A DNA stretch of 10,350 nucleotides from Flavobacteriales bacterium (GCA_002402165.1 NVVI01000005.1:115384-125733); one strand, 5' to 3'. Positions 1 through 8,632 are shown, numbered from the stretch's first letter. Notes: generated from the sequence alone by a model not told the origin. A program made the numbers and translations.

Positions 1-443
1 AAAATAGCAGCATCATGGCTACGAGCTTGCTGAGCCCATCCTACACTACCAAATATCCTATGGTCATCTAAAATTATTTCTTGACGACCAAATTTTAATG
101 ACCAATTTTCAGACATTAGTGCTTGCCCCCAAGCTTCATGAAAGTCAAAGTAAGAGCCATCTGAATTTAATTTAGTATAATTATTAATCAATTGAGGTTG
201 GCTTCCCCAAACATTAATATACTGCATAGTTACTTTAAATATGTAACCTTCCGTTTTATAGCCAAAATTAAGTCTAGTTCGCTGTTCTACAAATGCAGCA
301 GCATCTTGTGCAGAATCTGCTACTGATTTGTATCCATGGCGATACTCAAATCTAGGTCTTACTTCGCCATCTAAGGTAAATTGTCCATAAGAATAAACAC
401 TTAGTATTAAAAAAAGTGCTGTTCCAAATAATCCCTTTCTCAT
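1..443 (-). CDS. Outer-membrane beta-barrel protein, alginate_export-like (5' part, cut by window edge)
   Basis: This is a partial gene: 147 complete codons are visible from the ATG at 443, and the 3' end lies outside the window. The product starts with a hydrophobic signal peptide (about residues 1-20, basic MRK followed by a Leu/Ile-rich core, ending near SYGQ), so it is exported. The mature part has alternating aromatic/polar strands typical of an outer-membrane barrel. Its blocks GEVRPRFEYRHGY (26-38), EQRTRLNFGY (53-62), VTMQYINVWG (71-80), EAWGQALM (103-110) and WSLKFGRQEIILDDHRIFG (114-132) resemble Bacteroidota alginate_export/porin-like barrels. The family name does not prove alginate as substrate. 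The gene follows the nar operon on the same strand, past a terminator, and has its own promoter with an FNR-type box. A role as an outer-membrane channel used during nitrate respiration is my inference. Barrel class is fairly sure; the substrate is unknown. Confidence 0.8.
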   Translation of the reverse strand, partial: MRKGLFGTALFLILSVYSYGQFTLDGEVRPRFEYRHGYKSVADSAQDAAAFVEQRTRLNFGYKTEGYIFKVTMQYINVWGSQPQLINNYTKLNSDGSYFDFHEAWGQALMSENWSLKFGRQEIILDDHRIFGSVGWAQQARSHDAAI

Positions 444-486
444 TGTTTTATAGTTTTAGTTTATATTTATTTCCAATTATTATTTT

Positions 487-531
487 ATAAAAGTAGTGAG
501 TGTTTTTGGGGACAAACATGAGAAGAGTCAA
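487..531 (-). promoter_or_regulatory. Promoter with FNR/CRP-type box for the barrel protein gene
   Basis: Read on the minus strand, an imperfect dyad TTGACTCTTCTCAT (531-518; TGA-N6-TCA, centre 524.5) is followed after 22 bp by TACTTTTA (495-488). The latter is close to the Bacteroidota -7 element TAnnTTTG. Transcription would begin around 480-484, giving a leader of about 40 nt before the ATG at 443. The box centre would then lie near -41, the position of a class-II activator site. No convincing -33 element is seen, which fits activator dependence. Box and spacing match the promoters of the cytochrome c/nar operon and nadA. The regulator itself is not in the window. Confidence 0.55.
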
Positions 532-561
532 TAATCAAATTGTTTTATGGCAAGTTTTTTT

Positions 562-575
562 GTGATATAGGTCAT
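562..575. promoter_or_regulatory. Possible second FNR/CRP-type box
   Basis: GTGATATAGGTCAT contains TGA-N6-TCA (centre 568.5), 44 bp or about four helical turns upstream of the main box of the barrel gene promoter. No TACTTTT element lies 22 bp away in either direction, so it is at most an auxiliary upstream site. It could equally be a chance match in AT-rich DNA. Confidence 0.25.
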
Positions 576-580
576 ATAAC

Positions 581-612
581 AAAAAAGGTCTGCTATCAAT
601 AACAGACCCTTT
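581..612 (-). terminator. Rho-independent terminator after narI
   Basis: On the minus strand the stem AAAGGGTCTG (612-603) pairs with CAGACCTTTT (592-583), including one G-U pair, around a 10-nt loop (602-593). The run of six T (586-581) overlaps the end of the stem. It lies about 30 nt past the narI stop codon and would end the five-gene nar transcript. It separates that transcript from the barrel protein gene, which has its own promoter. Confidence 0.8.
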
Positions 613-640
613 AATTTTACATAAAAGACTAATAATATAA

Positions 641-1606
641 CTAATGATTTTTAATCTCCTTACCAGGAAAATAAGTAGTAGATTTTCGAATTTTTTTCTT
701 GTTCCAATTCCAAATTACCAATTGATAATCCCTCCAAATATAATCGATTGGTGCGACCAAAAAGTGCATAAATCTTGTAAAAGGAATAATAGCTATTATA
801 AAAAATGCTGAAATTATGTGTATTTGAACAAACCAAGGCATTGCATTTACTACATCTAAATCTGGATTAAAAGCAAATACTGACCTTAAATAAGGAGTTA
901 AAGAACTTGCAAACCAAGTTGAACCCCATCTTGCAAAAAGAGCAATACTCAATCCACTTACTATTTGAGTAAACAATACCACATAAACCAGCATGTCCAT
1001 TTTATTGGCAACCATCATTAATCGTTGTGTGGTTAGTCTTCGTTTTACCAATAAAATCAACCCAAGGAAAGCAGAAAGTCCAAAAGCAAAAGACGAAATC
1101 TCCAGAATCAACAGCCTTACTGGATCCCCATTAAATGCAATAAGCGTTTTAGGAAAAAGGAAGGCAATCATATGCCCTAAAAACAGCACCAGTAATCCCC
1201 AGTGAAATGGTTGAGACCCCCAAAACAATTTTTTACCTTCTAAAAACTGACTCGATAAAGAGGATACTTTAAATCCTTTATACTTATACCTGTATATACT
1301 TCCTATGATAAAAATGGCAAATGCAACATACGGGAACACAGCAAACATTAGCATATTTAAGGATCCGAGGTTCTCTTCTAAGCCTATTTTTAAACCATAA
1401 ACAATAACTGCAGCAATAATTATCATTCCTACAAATATGGCGGCATAATTACTCTTTTTTTCTGGTAATGGCCCATTTTCTGCAATGAGTTTTTGTGCAT
1501 TTAAATATGTTCTGCTAACTGCATAGACAAATAAAATTCCCACTATAATTGATGAGTAAACGATTACATCAAAATGCGGTGATGACATAAAATCTAATAG
1601 TATCAT
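641..1606 (-). CDS. narI: Respiratory nitrate reductase gamma subunit (cytochrome b), with extra N-terminal membrane region
   Basis: NarI is the integral-membrane dihaem-b subunit. It oxidises quinol and passes electrons to NarH. Residues 85-300 match the ordinary protein: the FPYVAFAIFIIGSIYRY helix (91-107), the FHWGLLVLFLGHM helix with His135 and His145, LLVKRRL (185-191), and a last helix pair with His263 and His281. These four His correspond to the axial haem ligands of E. coli NarI (56, 66, 187, 205). The protein is 321 residues against about 225 in E. coli. An 84-residue N-terminal extension contains two additional hydrophobic helices (about 14-30 and 54-72) joined by a charged linker, and the C-terminus has a basic tail. 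Starting at Met85 would leave a gap of about 290 bp after narJ, whereas the ATG at 1606 leaves 38 bp. That supports the long form. It is the last gene of the operon. Confidence 0.95.
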   Translation of the reverse strand: MILLDFMSSPHFDVIVYSSIIVGILFVYAVSRTYLNAQKLIAENGPLPEKKSNYAAIFVGMIIIAAVIVYGLKIGLEENLGSLNMLMFAVFPYVAFAIFIIGSIYRYKYKGFKVSSLSSQFLEGKKLFWGSQPFHWGLLVLFLGHMIAFLFPKTLIAFNGDPVRLLILEISSFAFGLSAFLGLILLVKRRLTTQRLMMVANKMDMLVYVVLFTQIVSGLSIALFARWGSTWFASSLTPYLRSVFAFNPDLDVVNAMPWFVQIHIISAFFIIAIIPFTRFMHFLVAPIDYIWRDYQLVIWNWNKKKIRKSTTYFPGKEIKNH

Positions 1607-1644
1607 TTTTTTATTTTTTTAAGTTAATTTAAAATTTAAATTAT

Positions 1645-2295
1645 TTAACAAGTGCTACAATCAGGTAAAAAATTACTCAATGATTGTTCAATTTTTTCAT
1701 CACCAAAATCTACTCCTTCAAAATCTGCTTGAAGAACAATCAATAAAGCTTGTAAGGCATTTTGATAAATATTACCTTCTTTAATGTCTTCCATAATAAT
1801 CGCTTTTTGCTTCTTCTTCATTATCTTCTTACGAAGCTCTGTACGACTTGCTTTAAATTCAACCAACATTTTTTCAAGTGCTGGAATTACAGCTCTAACA
1901 GCTAATTCCTCAACAAAATCTTTATCTTCAGAAATAGCCATTAATTGAAGCACATGAGGCAAGTTATCTGCTAATTCTCCTCCACAATCGTGATTGATTT
2001 TGGCTTGCTCGAGTTTCATGTTTCGCAAAAAATCTCCTCGAGTATAATCTTCTCCGAACAGGACATATCCAATATCTAAAAAACAAATTGCTTGAATATG
2101 AAACGTAAAGCCAAATACTTCTTCTACTTCATTCAAAGTTTTACCTTGTATATAATCGTTGAAACGTTGGAAGCTCTTTGCTGCATTAGGATATTTTTCT
2201 TGTAGCATAAACATACTCTGCTCCACTTTGCCTTGGTATCCTTCTTTCGGATACTTAAACAATTCAGATAATATGAAATATTGATCTCTATTCAT
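1645..2295 (-). CDS. narJ: Nitrate reductase molybdenum cofactor assembly chaperone
   Basis: NarJ is a cytoplasmic, system-specific chaperone. It binds apo-NarG and holds it until Mo-bisPGD and FS0 are inserted and the NarGH complex docks on NarI. The 216-residue, largely helical product has the family signatures: the helix around FTFHIQAICFLDIGYVLFG (63-81), DYTRGDFL (83-90), and GGELADNLPHVLQLMA (105-120), equivalent to the ELPDxLPxxLEFL block of NarJ. The frame stays open up to 2421, inside narH. I chose the ATG at 2295 because the first family-like residues (MNRDQYFILSELFKYP) begin there. It also lies 1 bp after the narH stop, and GAGGAG sits 6 nt upstream as a rare Shine-Dalgarno-like sequence. 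The 42 extra codons of the longer frame only read narH in another frame. Confidence 0.93.
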   Translation of the reverse strand: MNRDQYFILSELFKYPKEGYQGKVEQSMFMLQEKYPNAAKSFQRFNDYIQGKTLNEVEEVFGFTFHIQAICFLDIGYVLFGEDYTRGDFLRNMKLEQAKINHDCGGELADNLPHVLQLMAISEDKDFVEELAVRAVIPALEKMLVEFKASRTELRKKIMKKKQKAIIMEDIKEGNIYQNALQALLIVLQADFEGVDFGDEKIEQSLSNFLPDCSTC

Positions 2296-2296
2296 C

Positions 2297-3790
2297 TTAT
2301 ACTCCTCTAGCTGGTTTTTCTCTAAATCCAAATCCAGCTTCGCCTTTATGATCTGCAGTTGCCTCAAGCATTTCAATTGATTCTTCTCTATGCTCTGGCG
2401 GAATAACAAATCGTTCTTCAAACGTTGCTAAAGAAGTTAGCCTGAATATTGCATTGGCTGTATCAGCACTCATTTTTGCAGTTTTCATTAACTCAGCTAC
2501 TTTATCCTTAGGCAAATCTCCAACAGTTACATTACGTCTGTGTTGTTTAACAGCCATCATTTTATCATACACATGTCTAACAACATCTGTATCTCCAGCA
2601 GAAAACAAAGAAGCTAAATACTTCATTGGTATTCTATTATGATCGATTGGGGGAAACAACTCGTCAGAAGCTGTATTGTATATTCCATCACCATCAACTT
2701 GAGCCATTCCTGGCAGCATAGGTGGAACATAAAATAAATTTGGTAATGTTCTAAACTCTGGATGAAGTGGTAAAGCAATTCCCCATTCTTTTACAAATTT
2801 CCACACTGGAGAATCCTGTGCCGCTTTGATGGTTGAATCATGAACACCACTATCTCTAGCTGCTTTAATTACCTTCGGATCATTTGGGTCTAAATAAATA
2901 CCCATATGCTTTTGTACCAACTCATTTTCTTCGCATGAAGCGATTTCCTGAATTCTGTCCGCATCATACAGCATCACCCCTAAGTATCTAATTCTTCCAA
3001 CACAAGAATGCATACAAGCTGGAGCCTGACCAGATTCTAATCGTGGATAACATAGAATACATTTCTCCGATTTACCCGTGTGCCAGTTGTAGTATGATTT
3101 CTTATAAGGACAGGCAGTTACACACATTCTCCATGCTCTGCATCTATCTTGATTAATCAACACTATCCCATCTTCTCCTCTTTTATATAAGGCGCCTGAA
3201 GGACAAGAACCAACACAAGCTGGATTTAGGCAATGGTTACAGATTCTTGGAAGATACATCATCGTCATCTTCTCCAATTGGAACATAGCATCTTGCTCCG
3301 CTGGAGTTAAATCCTTAAAATTTACATCGTTTCTTGCGTAATCAGGTGTTCCACTTAAATCATCGTCCCAGTTCGGACCAGATTTTATATCTATTGGTTC
3401 TCCGGTAATTAAAGAAACTGCCCTACCAATTGGTTGATCCTCTCCTTCTGGTGCAGTGAATAAATCGCCATAACGGTATGCCCATGGATGGTAATAATCT
3501 TCCAGTACCGGCATGTTTGGGTTGTGAAAAATATTCTTCAGCCCTTTTAACTTTCCTGCACCTTTTAATGAAACTGAATTTCCATCCTTTACCCATCCAC
3601 CTTTGTAAATTTCCTGATCTTCCCACTTCGTTGGATATCCTGTACCAGGTTTTGTTTCAACATTATTCCACCACATGTATTCCGCACCTTTCCTATCGGT
3701 CCAAATGTTTTTACACGCTACAGAACAAGTATGACATCCGATACACTTATCGAGGTGAAATACCATTGAAATTTGCGATCTTACATCCAT
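2297..3790 (-). CDS. narH: Respiratory nitrate reductase beta subunit (four Fe-S clusters)
   Basis: NarH is the cytoplasmic electron-transfer subunit linking the NarI haems to FS0 in NarG. The 497-residue protein keeps all cluster motifs: Cys16, 19, 22, 26 (CIGCHTCSVAC); Cys184, 187, 192, 196 (CNHCLNPACVGSCP); Cys217-Trp220-Cys223-Cys227 (CRAWRMCVTACP); and Cys244, 247, 259, 263 (CILCYP...CMHSC). The Trp replacing a cysteine in the third motif is the hallmark of the [3Fe-4S] FS4 cluster in NarH, so three [4Fe-4S] clusters plus one [3Fe-4S] are expected. CVGRIRYLGVMLYDADRI (263-280) is also strongly NarH-like. The length is near that of E. coli NarH (512). There is no signal peptide, consistent with a cytoplasmic subunit. 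It follows narG after 36 bp and is nearly contiguous with narJ. Confidence 0.98.
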   Translation of the reverse strand: MDVRSQISMVFHLDKCIGCHTCSVACKNIWTDRKGAEYMWWNNVETKPGTGYPTKWEDQEIYKGGWVKDGNSVSLKGAGKLKGLKNIFHNPNMPVLEDYYHPWAYRYGDLFTAPEGEDQPIGRAVSLITGEPIDIKSGPNWDDDLSGTPDYARNDVNFKDLTPAEQDAMFQLEKMTMMYLPRICNHCLNPACVGSCPSGALYKRGEDGIVLINQDRCRAWRMCVTACPYKKSYYNWHTGKSEKCILCYPRLESGQAPACMHSCVGRIRYLGVMLYDADRIQEIASCEENELVQKHMGIYLDPNDPKVIKAARDSGVHDSTIKAAQDSPVWKFVKEWGIALPLHPEFRTLPNLFYVPPMLPGMAQVDGDGIYNTASDELFPPIDHNRIPMKYLASLFSAGDTDVVRHVYDKMMAVKQHRRNVTVGDLPKDKVAELMKTAKMSADTANAIFRLTSLATFEERFVIPPEHREESIEMLEATADHKGEAGFGFREKPARGV

Positions 3791-3826
3791 AATAATCTAT
3801 TTTAGATTCTTTTATAATCTTATTAA

Positions 3827-6800
3827 TTAATATTCTACTTTGTCCATTCTTCGAACCAACACATGTGTATCTCTATTTACACCAACAGGACCCCAGTAAT
3901 TAAAGTGGTAAGTGAACTGTCCGTACCCTCCGCACATTAAATTGGGTTTCAAATGGACTCTGGTAAATGAATTGTTCATTCCTCCCCTCCTTGGTTCTCC
4001 CTTCTTACCTCTTCTTTCTTGAGATTTTGGAATGTTATAGGTTCTTTCAACAGCGTGATAAACGATACACACTCCTGAAGGAATTCGAGCACTAACACAA
4101 GCTCTCGTTACATACGTTCCATGATCATTGTAAACTTCAACATGATCATTGTCCTTAATGCCAAGATCCTCTGCATCTTTTTCACTTAACCAACATGGCT
4201 CTGCACCCCTTGATAGGGTTAACATTCTGAGAGTGTCTCCATAAGTTGAGTGAATATGCCATTTTCCATGAGGTGTTAAACAATTTAACATTTTTGCTTT
4301 TCCATCATTTACAGTTTTTCTTAAATCACCGTATGCTTCAGGAGTTGGAGAAGGTTTATATGTTGATAAATGTTCTCCAAAAGCGATATATGCATCATGA
4401 TCCAAGTAAAAATGTTGACGTCCAGTTAATGTTCTCCATGGAACTAAGAAATCAACATTATAAGTATATGCTGCATAAGTTCTACCATCATGCATTAATC
4501 CTGACCAAAGTGGTGAAGAATTATAACGTTTAGGTTGAGCTTGTAAATCTCTATATTCTATCTCAACTTGCTTATACTCAATTCCTAAATCAGCAATTTC
4601 TGGCACACCAATTTTTTCTGCCATTGTTTTATAACAACGGTCAGTCAATTTACCATTGGTTAATGTAGAAAGTTTTAATACTGCATTAATTGCTTCAACA
4701 TCATCTTTTAATGATGGGTATTCAGTTCCATCATCCCATTTAGAAATGTGTTGTCTATGCTCTAACATTTCTTCATAAACATCTGCACATTCGTAATGAT
4801 TACCATGAGCTCCTAAGCCATTTTCTGCAACACCTTTTCCTAAAGAAATAAATTTATCATAAATTTTAGTGTAATCTCTGTCTTTAAAAACAATCTTGTG
4901 CATTGTTTCTCCTGGAATTGGCTCACATTCTCCTTTACTCCAATCTAATAACCTTGGTTGTTTAATTTCATCAGATGAATCATGAACTAAAGGAATATTT
5001 ACAACATCTGTCATTACATCTGGCAAGTATGTTTTAGACATTTCACTCATTTTCTTTGCTAAAGACTGGAATATTTGCCAATCTGATTTAGACTCCCATA
5101 CTGGAGGAATTGCTTCCGATAATGGGTGAATAAACGAGTGCATATCTGTTGAGTTGATATCAGCTTTTTCGTACCAAGATGCAGTTGGAAGAACGATGTC
5201 AGAATAAAGTGCTGATGTATCCATACGGAAATTAATATCAATCACTAAGTCCATTTTTCCTCTTGCCCCTTCTTCTTTAAATACAATGTCTTCTACAATA
5301 TCACCAGCTACTTCATCAGCAATTTTGTTATTATGAGTTCCTAAATAGTGATCTAAGAAATACTCATGTCCTTTTGCTGAAGTTCCAATTGCATTGCCTT
5401 TCCAGATAAACCAGTTTCTTGGAAAATTAATTTCCTCATCTGGTTCAACAATTGAGTGTTTTAATTCTCCACTTTTTAATTGTTCAACAATGTGGTTTCT
5501 CATTGCTTCATCAGTAGTGTGCCCAGCAGTTTTTGCATCCTTAACAATATCAAAGTTCGATTTATTGTATTGTGGATAATAAGGCATCCAACCATTTCGA
5601 ACAGCTTTTACAGCCCAATCAGCGGTATGCATATTTGCCAGTTTATTATCTGGAGATGAGTTGTAAAATTTTTGATTTCCATCATACCTCCACTGAGAAG
5701 AATTGATGTAATGCCATATCGGTCCTTGCTGTAATCTTGGAGCGGTACCCCAATCCTTAGAACTCATTATAGTTGACCATGAATCCATAGGGGCTAGTTT
5801 CTCTTGCCCCACATAGTGATTCATTCCTCCACCATTTTTACCGTTACAACCCGTAAGCATTTGAGTCATTGTAGCCGAACGATACATTAAGTTACCATGA
5901 AACCAGTGGTTAATTGCTGCTCCAACAATTACCATACAAGCACCTTCTGTAGTTTCTGCAGTAGTTGCCCATTCTCTTGCTAATTGAATAACTTCTGTTT
6001 TACTAATTCCAGTAAAAATTTCTTGCCATGCTGGGGTGTAGGCTTGGTCTTTATCATCGTAAGATGATGGAAAATCTCCCTCTAACCCTCTTCCAATACC
6101 ATATTGTGACATGGTTAAATCATAGATAGTTGTTACTGGAATTTTCTCTCCATCAACTGTATCTATATATTTAACAGGGACACCTCTCAATGCCTTTTTA
6201 TCTAATCCAAATTCCGTAAATTCTACTTGTAATACTTTTTCTTTCTTATCAATTAAAGTCAATTCCGGATCATAAGTTTTATCAGTTTCACCGTCCTCAT
6301 ACTTCATGTTCCAGTTTCCTTTCTTCTCATCCCAACGATGTCCCATACTACCTTTAGGCATAGCTAAGTCACCAGATTTGGAATCATAATTTAAGAATTT
6401 CCAATCTCCATTGCTTACATCTTTATACTGCTTAACTCTATTGGCTCTAACCATTCGGCCAGGAGTATAATGTCCATCCTCTTCATGTAATTCAACTAAG
6501 AAAGGACAATCTGTGTATCTTTTTACATAATCAATAAAATAAGGTATTTGTTTATCAACATGAAATTCTTGTAAAATAACATGGGTAACAGCCATCCAAA
6601 AAGCACCATCAGAACCAGCATGAACAGGAATCCATTGATCTGCATGTTTTGCAACCATGCTAAAATCTGGAGACATTACGACTGTTTTAGTTCCGTTATG
6701 TCTTGCTTCTGAAAAGAAGTGAATATCTGGTGTACGTGTCATACCTAAGTTTGCTCCCATAGAAACGATGAACTTAGACTTGAACCAATCTGCAGATTCG

Positions 6801-7468
6801 CAAACATCTGTTTGTTCTCCCCAAATTTCTGGAAAAGCATTTGGTAAATCACAATACCAATCGTAAAAGCTTAAATTAATAGCACCCATCAATTGCAAGT
6901 ATCTTGCTCCTGAGGCATAACTTAACATACTTTTTGCTGGTATCGGTGCAAAACCGATAATTCTATCCGAACCGTACTTTTGTATTACGTATATATTAGC
7001 AGCCGTAATCAACTCTTCAAGCTCATCCCATTTTACTCTTCTAAATCCACCTTTACCTCTTGATCTTTGATAACGAGCTCTATTCTCTTTATTAGCTTGT
7101 AAATTTGCCCAAGCTTGAACAGGATCTCCTCCACATTTCTCTTTTTCTGCTCTATAGAAATCTATTAAAGTTCCTCTAACAATAGGGTATTTTACTCTAA
7201 TAGGACTATATAAATACCAAGAGTAAGAAATACCTCTTTGACAACCCCTTGGCTCATAAGGAGGAACCTCTTTATTGAATTGAGGATAATCTACTTGTTG
7301 AAGTTCCCACACAACAATGCCATCTTTAACATAGATTGCCCATGAGCAACCTCCTGTACAATTTACACCGTGGGTACTTCTAACAACTTTATCATATTGC
7401 CATCTGTTTCTGTAAAAGTCTTCCCATTTTCGTGTTTTGGGAGATATTATGTCTTCTATCCAGCTCAT
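3827..7468 (-). CDS. narG: Respiratory nitrate reductase alpha subunit (Mo-bisPGD catalytic subunit)
   Basis: NarG reduces nitrate to nitrite at a Mo-bis(pyranopterin guanine dinucleotide) centre on the cytoplasmic side of the membrane. The 1213-residue protein is complete (E. coli 1247). Near the N-terminus the FS0 [4Fe-4S] ligands are intact: His33, Cys37, Cys41 and Cys76 in [13 protein letters not shown] and EPRGCQRG. The FYDWYCDLP block follows, and its Asp207 is equivalent to Mo ligand Asp222 of E. coli NarG. Further conserved blocks are [13 protein letters not shown], the pterin-binding AINHWFHGN...[13 protein letters not shown] region, and the C-terminal molydopterin dinucleotide-binding part ([25 protein letters not shown]). 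No twin-arginine signal is seen, so this is the cytoplasmic type. Nitrobacter-type nitrite oxidoreductase alpha subunits are close relatives. The operon with NarI and a heterotroph-like context favour nitrate reduction. Confidence 0.98.
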   Translation of the reverse strand: MSWIEDIISPKTRKWEDFYRNRWQYDKVVRSTHGVNCTGGCSWAIYVKDGIVVWELQQVDYPQFNKEVPPYEPRGCQRGISYSWYLYSPIRVKYPIVRGTLIDFYRAEKEKCGGDPVQAWANLQANKENRARYQRSRGKGGFRRVKWDELEELITAANIYVIQKYGSDRIIGFAPIPAKSMLSYASGARYLQLMGAINLSFYDWYCDLPNAFPEIWGEQTDVCESADWFKSKFIVSMGANLGMTRTPDIHFFSEARHNGTKTVVMSPDFSMVAKHADQWIPVHAGSDGAFWMAVTHVILQEFHVDKQIPYFIDYVKRYTDCPFLVELHEEDGHYTPGRMVRANRVKQYKDVSNGDWKFLNYDSKSGDLAMPKGSMGHRWDEKKGNWNMKYEDGETDKTYDPELTLIDKKEKVLQVEFTEFGLDKKALRGVPVKYIDTVDGEKIPVTTIYDLTMSQYGIGRGLEGDFPSSYDDKDQAYTPAWQEIFTGISKTEVIQLAREWATTAETTEGACMVIVGAAINHWFHGNLMYRSATMTQMLTGCNGKNGGGMNHYVGQEKLAPMDSWSTIMSSKDWGTAPRLQQGPIWHYINSSQWRYDGNQKFYNSSPDNKLANMHTADWAVKAVRNGWMPYYPQYNKSNFDIVKDAKTAGHTTDEAMRNHIVEQLKSGELKHSIVEPDEEINFPRNWFIWKGNAIGTSAKGHEYFLDHYLGTHNNKIADEVAGDIVEDIVFKEEGARGKMDLVIDINFRMDTSALYSDIVLPTASWYEKADINSTDMHSFIHPLSEAIPPVWESKSDWQIFQSLAKKMSEMSKTYLPDVMTDVVNIPLVHDSSDEIKQPRLLDWSKGECEPIPGETMHKIVFKDRDYTKIYDKFISLGKGVAENGLGAHGNHYECADVYEEMLEHRQHISKWDDGTEYPSLKDDVEAINAVLKLSTLTNGKLTDRCYKTMAEKIGVPEIADLGIEYKQVEIEYRDLQAQPKRYNSSPLWSGLMHDGRTYAAYTYNVDFLVPWRTLTGRQHFYLDHDAYIAFGEHLSTYKPSPTPEAYGDLRKTVNDGKAKMLNCLTPHGKWHIHSTYGDTLRMLTLSRGAEPCWLSEKDAEDLGIKDNDHVEVYNDHGTYVTRACVSARIPSGVCIVYHAVERTYNIPKSQERRGKKGEPRRGGMNNSFTRVHLKPNLMCGGYGQFTYHFNYWGPVGVNRDTHVLVRRMDKVEY

Positions 7469-7497
7469 ACTTATATAATTTATTAAGTTCTTTTTAA

Positions 7498-8373
7498 TTA
7501 TGATTCAATAGAATCATTACCTTTTAACTGCCTACTAAAGATGTCTTTTTTTGTTGATTCCTTTTTTCTATTCTTCCAAAGAATACTCACTAATCCTAAA
7601 ATTATAAGTAGACCTAAAATCCCACCACCTGCAATTAATTTAAATCCACTTTTCTTTGCTTGGGATTCACTAACTTTATTTGCATATTTGAAAAAAGCAG
7701 TTAATTCTCTTACCTCGTTTTTTGTTAGTGGTTTACCGCTATAAGAATTTGCCATTGCAGGGAAAGGAGAAATACTAACAATGGCAGAAATTCCAGCCTC
7801 ACCTAATCTTTCATAAACGTTTGTTAAATCTTTTGCCAACAAACCACCAACCATTATATCATTATTGGTAACATTATGACAAACTATACAAGTTGGACCT
7901 CCATTTTTAAATCTCTTTTTTCCAGAAAACAGCATCTTGCCATTTTCAATGTCTTCAGTTGTATATTCTATAACAGCAACTGGTTCTTCAGTTTCTACTT
8001 CAGTAGAAGTTGTAACATCACTACCAGAATTTTCTGCCTTAATATAATCTAACATTGAAATGATTTCTTCATCTGATAAATCAGAAAAAGGAATCATTGG
8101 AGATTTATTAAATTCTTCAAAAATTGCAATAGCATCTAAATCACCAGAGGCTATCATTTTTTGTGAATCTTTTATCCAAGTTATTAACCACTCCTGTGTT
8201 CTTTTATCACTTATTCCAGCTAAACCTGGGCCTACTAATTTACTTGTTCCTACACTATGGCAAGCAGCACATTTACTTCTGAAAAGTGCTTCTCCATCTT
8301 GTGCGCTTACACTTATAGTAGTAATTAAACTTAGAGCCGTTATTAATGATATTTTTTTGGCAATTGATTTCAT
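7498..8373 (-). CDS. Membrane-anchored dihaem cytochrome c, first gene of the nar operon (NarC-like)
   Basis: The 291-residue product has a signal peptide (1-24, cleavage likely after SVSA) and two class-I cytochrome c domains with haem motifs CAACH (35-39) and CIVCH (162-166). Met93 (SPMIPF) and Met207 (PAMANSY) are plausible sixth ligands. A Thr/Glu-rich linker (about 115-135) joins the domains. A C-terminal membrane helix (247-266) is followed by a basic cytoplasmic tail. The haems therefore face the periplasm on a single anchor. The gene ends 29 bp before narG, has no separate terminator, and is preceded by the operon promoter. In Thermus, a dihaem cytochrome c (NarC) also begins the nar operon and is needed for active enzyme. 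A similar role, or electron exchange with NarI or other periplasmic reductases, is inferred; sequence homology to Thermus NarC is not established here. Confidence 0.9.
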   Translation of the reverse strand: MKSIAKKISLITALSLITTISVSAQDGEALFRSKCAACHSVGTSKLVGPGLAGISDKRTQEWLITWIKDSQKMIASGDLDAIAIFEEFNKSPMIPFSDLSDEEIISMLDYIKAENSGSDVTTSTEVETEEPVAVIEYTTEDIENGKMLFSGKKRFKNGGPTCIVCHNVTNNDIMVGGLLAKDLTNVYERLGEAGISAIVSISPFPAMANSYSGKPLTKNEVRELTAFFKYANKVSESQAKKSGFKLIAGGGILGLLIILGLVSILWKNRKKESTKKDIFSRQLKGNDSIES

Positions 8374-8424
8374 TGTGTTACTTTTTTTTGACTCATTACA
8401 TCAATAATGATTAATTAATTTAGG

Positions 8425-8469
8425 ATAAAAGTACATTAGGCCAAAAGCAGTTTATATGATTAGCATCAT
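8425..8469 (-). promoter_or_regulatory. Promoter with FNR/CRP-type box for the narC-like/narGHJI operon
   Basis: On the minus strand a near-perfect dyad ATGATGCTAATCAT (8469-8456, half-sites ATGAT/ATCAT, centre 8462.5) is followed after 22 bp by TACTTTTAT (8433-8425), a near match to the Bacteroidota -7 element. The start point would be about 8421, placing the box near -41 (class-II activator position) with a leader of about 47 nt. FNR sites have the form TTGAT-N4-ATCAA, so a Crp/Fnr-superfamily activator responding to anoxia, NO or nitrate is the natural candidate for a nitrate reductase operon. Confidence 0.65.
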
Positions 8470-8588
8470 AAATAAAAAAATTTGTTGTCATTTTTTTGAA
8501 AACTTCCTTACTATTCAATTAATTTAGAGATAGTTATAAACATCGCTCTTTTCCATAAAAAAAGAAATTATTATTATTTATTTTCAGT

Positions 8589-8632
8589 ATGATTATCATC
8601 ATGTCCTGCAAATTTTTGTTCAAATACTTTTG
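8589..8632 (+). promoter_or_regulatory. Promoter with FNR/CRP-type box for nadAB
   Basis: On the plus strand ATGATTATCATCAT (8589-8602, half-sites ATGAT/ATCAT, centre 8595.5) is followed after 22 bp by TACTTTTG (8625-8632), an exact TAnnTTTG match. Transcription would start around 8637, leaving a leader of about 44 nt before the nadA ATG. Half-sites and spacing are the same as in the divergent nar promoter 133 bp away (centre to centre), but the orientation is opposite. The remainder of the 307-bp gap between the two divergent genes is AT-rich. Apart from these two promoters and one unlikely 21-codon reading frame, I see nothing in it. Confidence 0.6.

Noticed and set aside
3478..3792. 104-codon plus-strand frame opposite narH
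   Set aside because: It lies wholly antisense to conserved narH coding sequence and has no promoter or family features; it is a shadow frame.
3794..3808. Small inverted repeat AATCTA-TTT-TAGATT between narG and narH
   Set aside because: Six AT-rich pairs with a 3-nt loop form a weak hairpin without a U tract. It does not support a terminator or processing site inside the operon.
4246..4533. 95-codon plus-strand frame opposite narG
   Set aside because: It is antisense to the conserved C-terminal part of narG; composition and residues look like a shadow frame.
3827..7468. Possibility that NarG is a nitrite oxidoreductase or an exported archaeal-type enzyme
   Set aside because: No twin-arginine signal is present, the FS0 and Asp ligand blocks match E. 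coli NarG closely, and a quinol-oxidising NarI with four His ligands is encoded. Nitrate reduction is the simpler reading.
8060..8407. 115-codon plus-strand frame opposite the cytochrome c gene
   Set aside because: It is antisense to a clear dihaem cytochrome c with haem motifs and a signal peptide. Its own translation has no recognisable motif.
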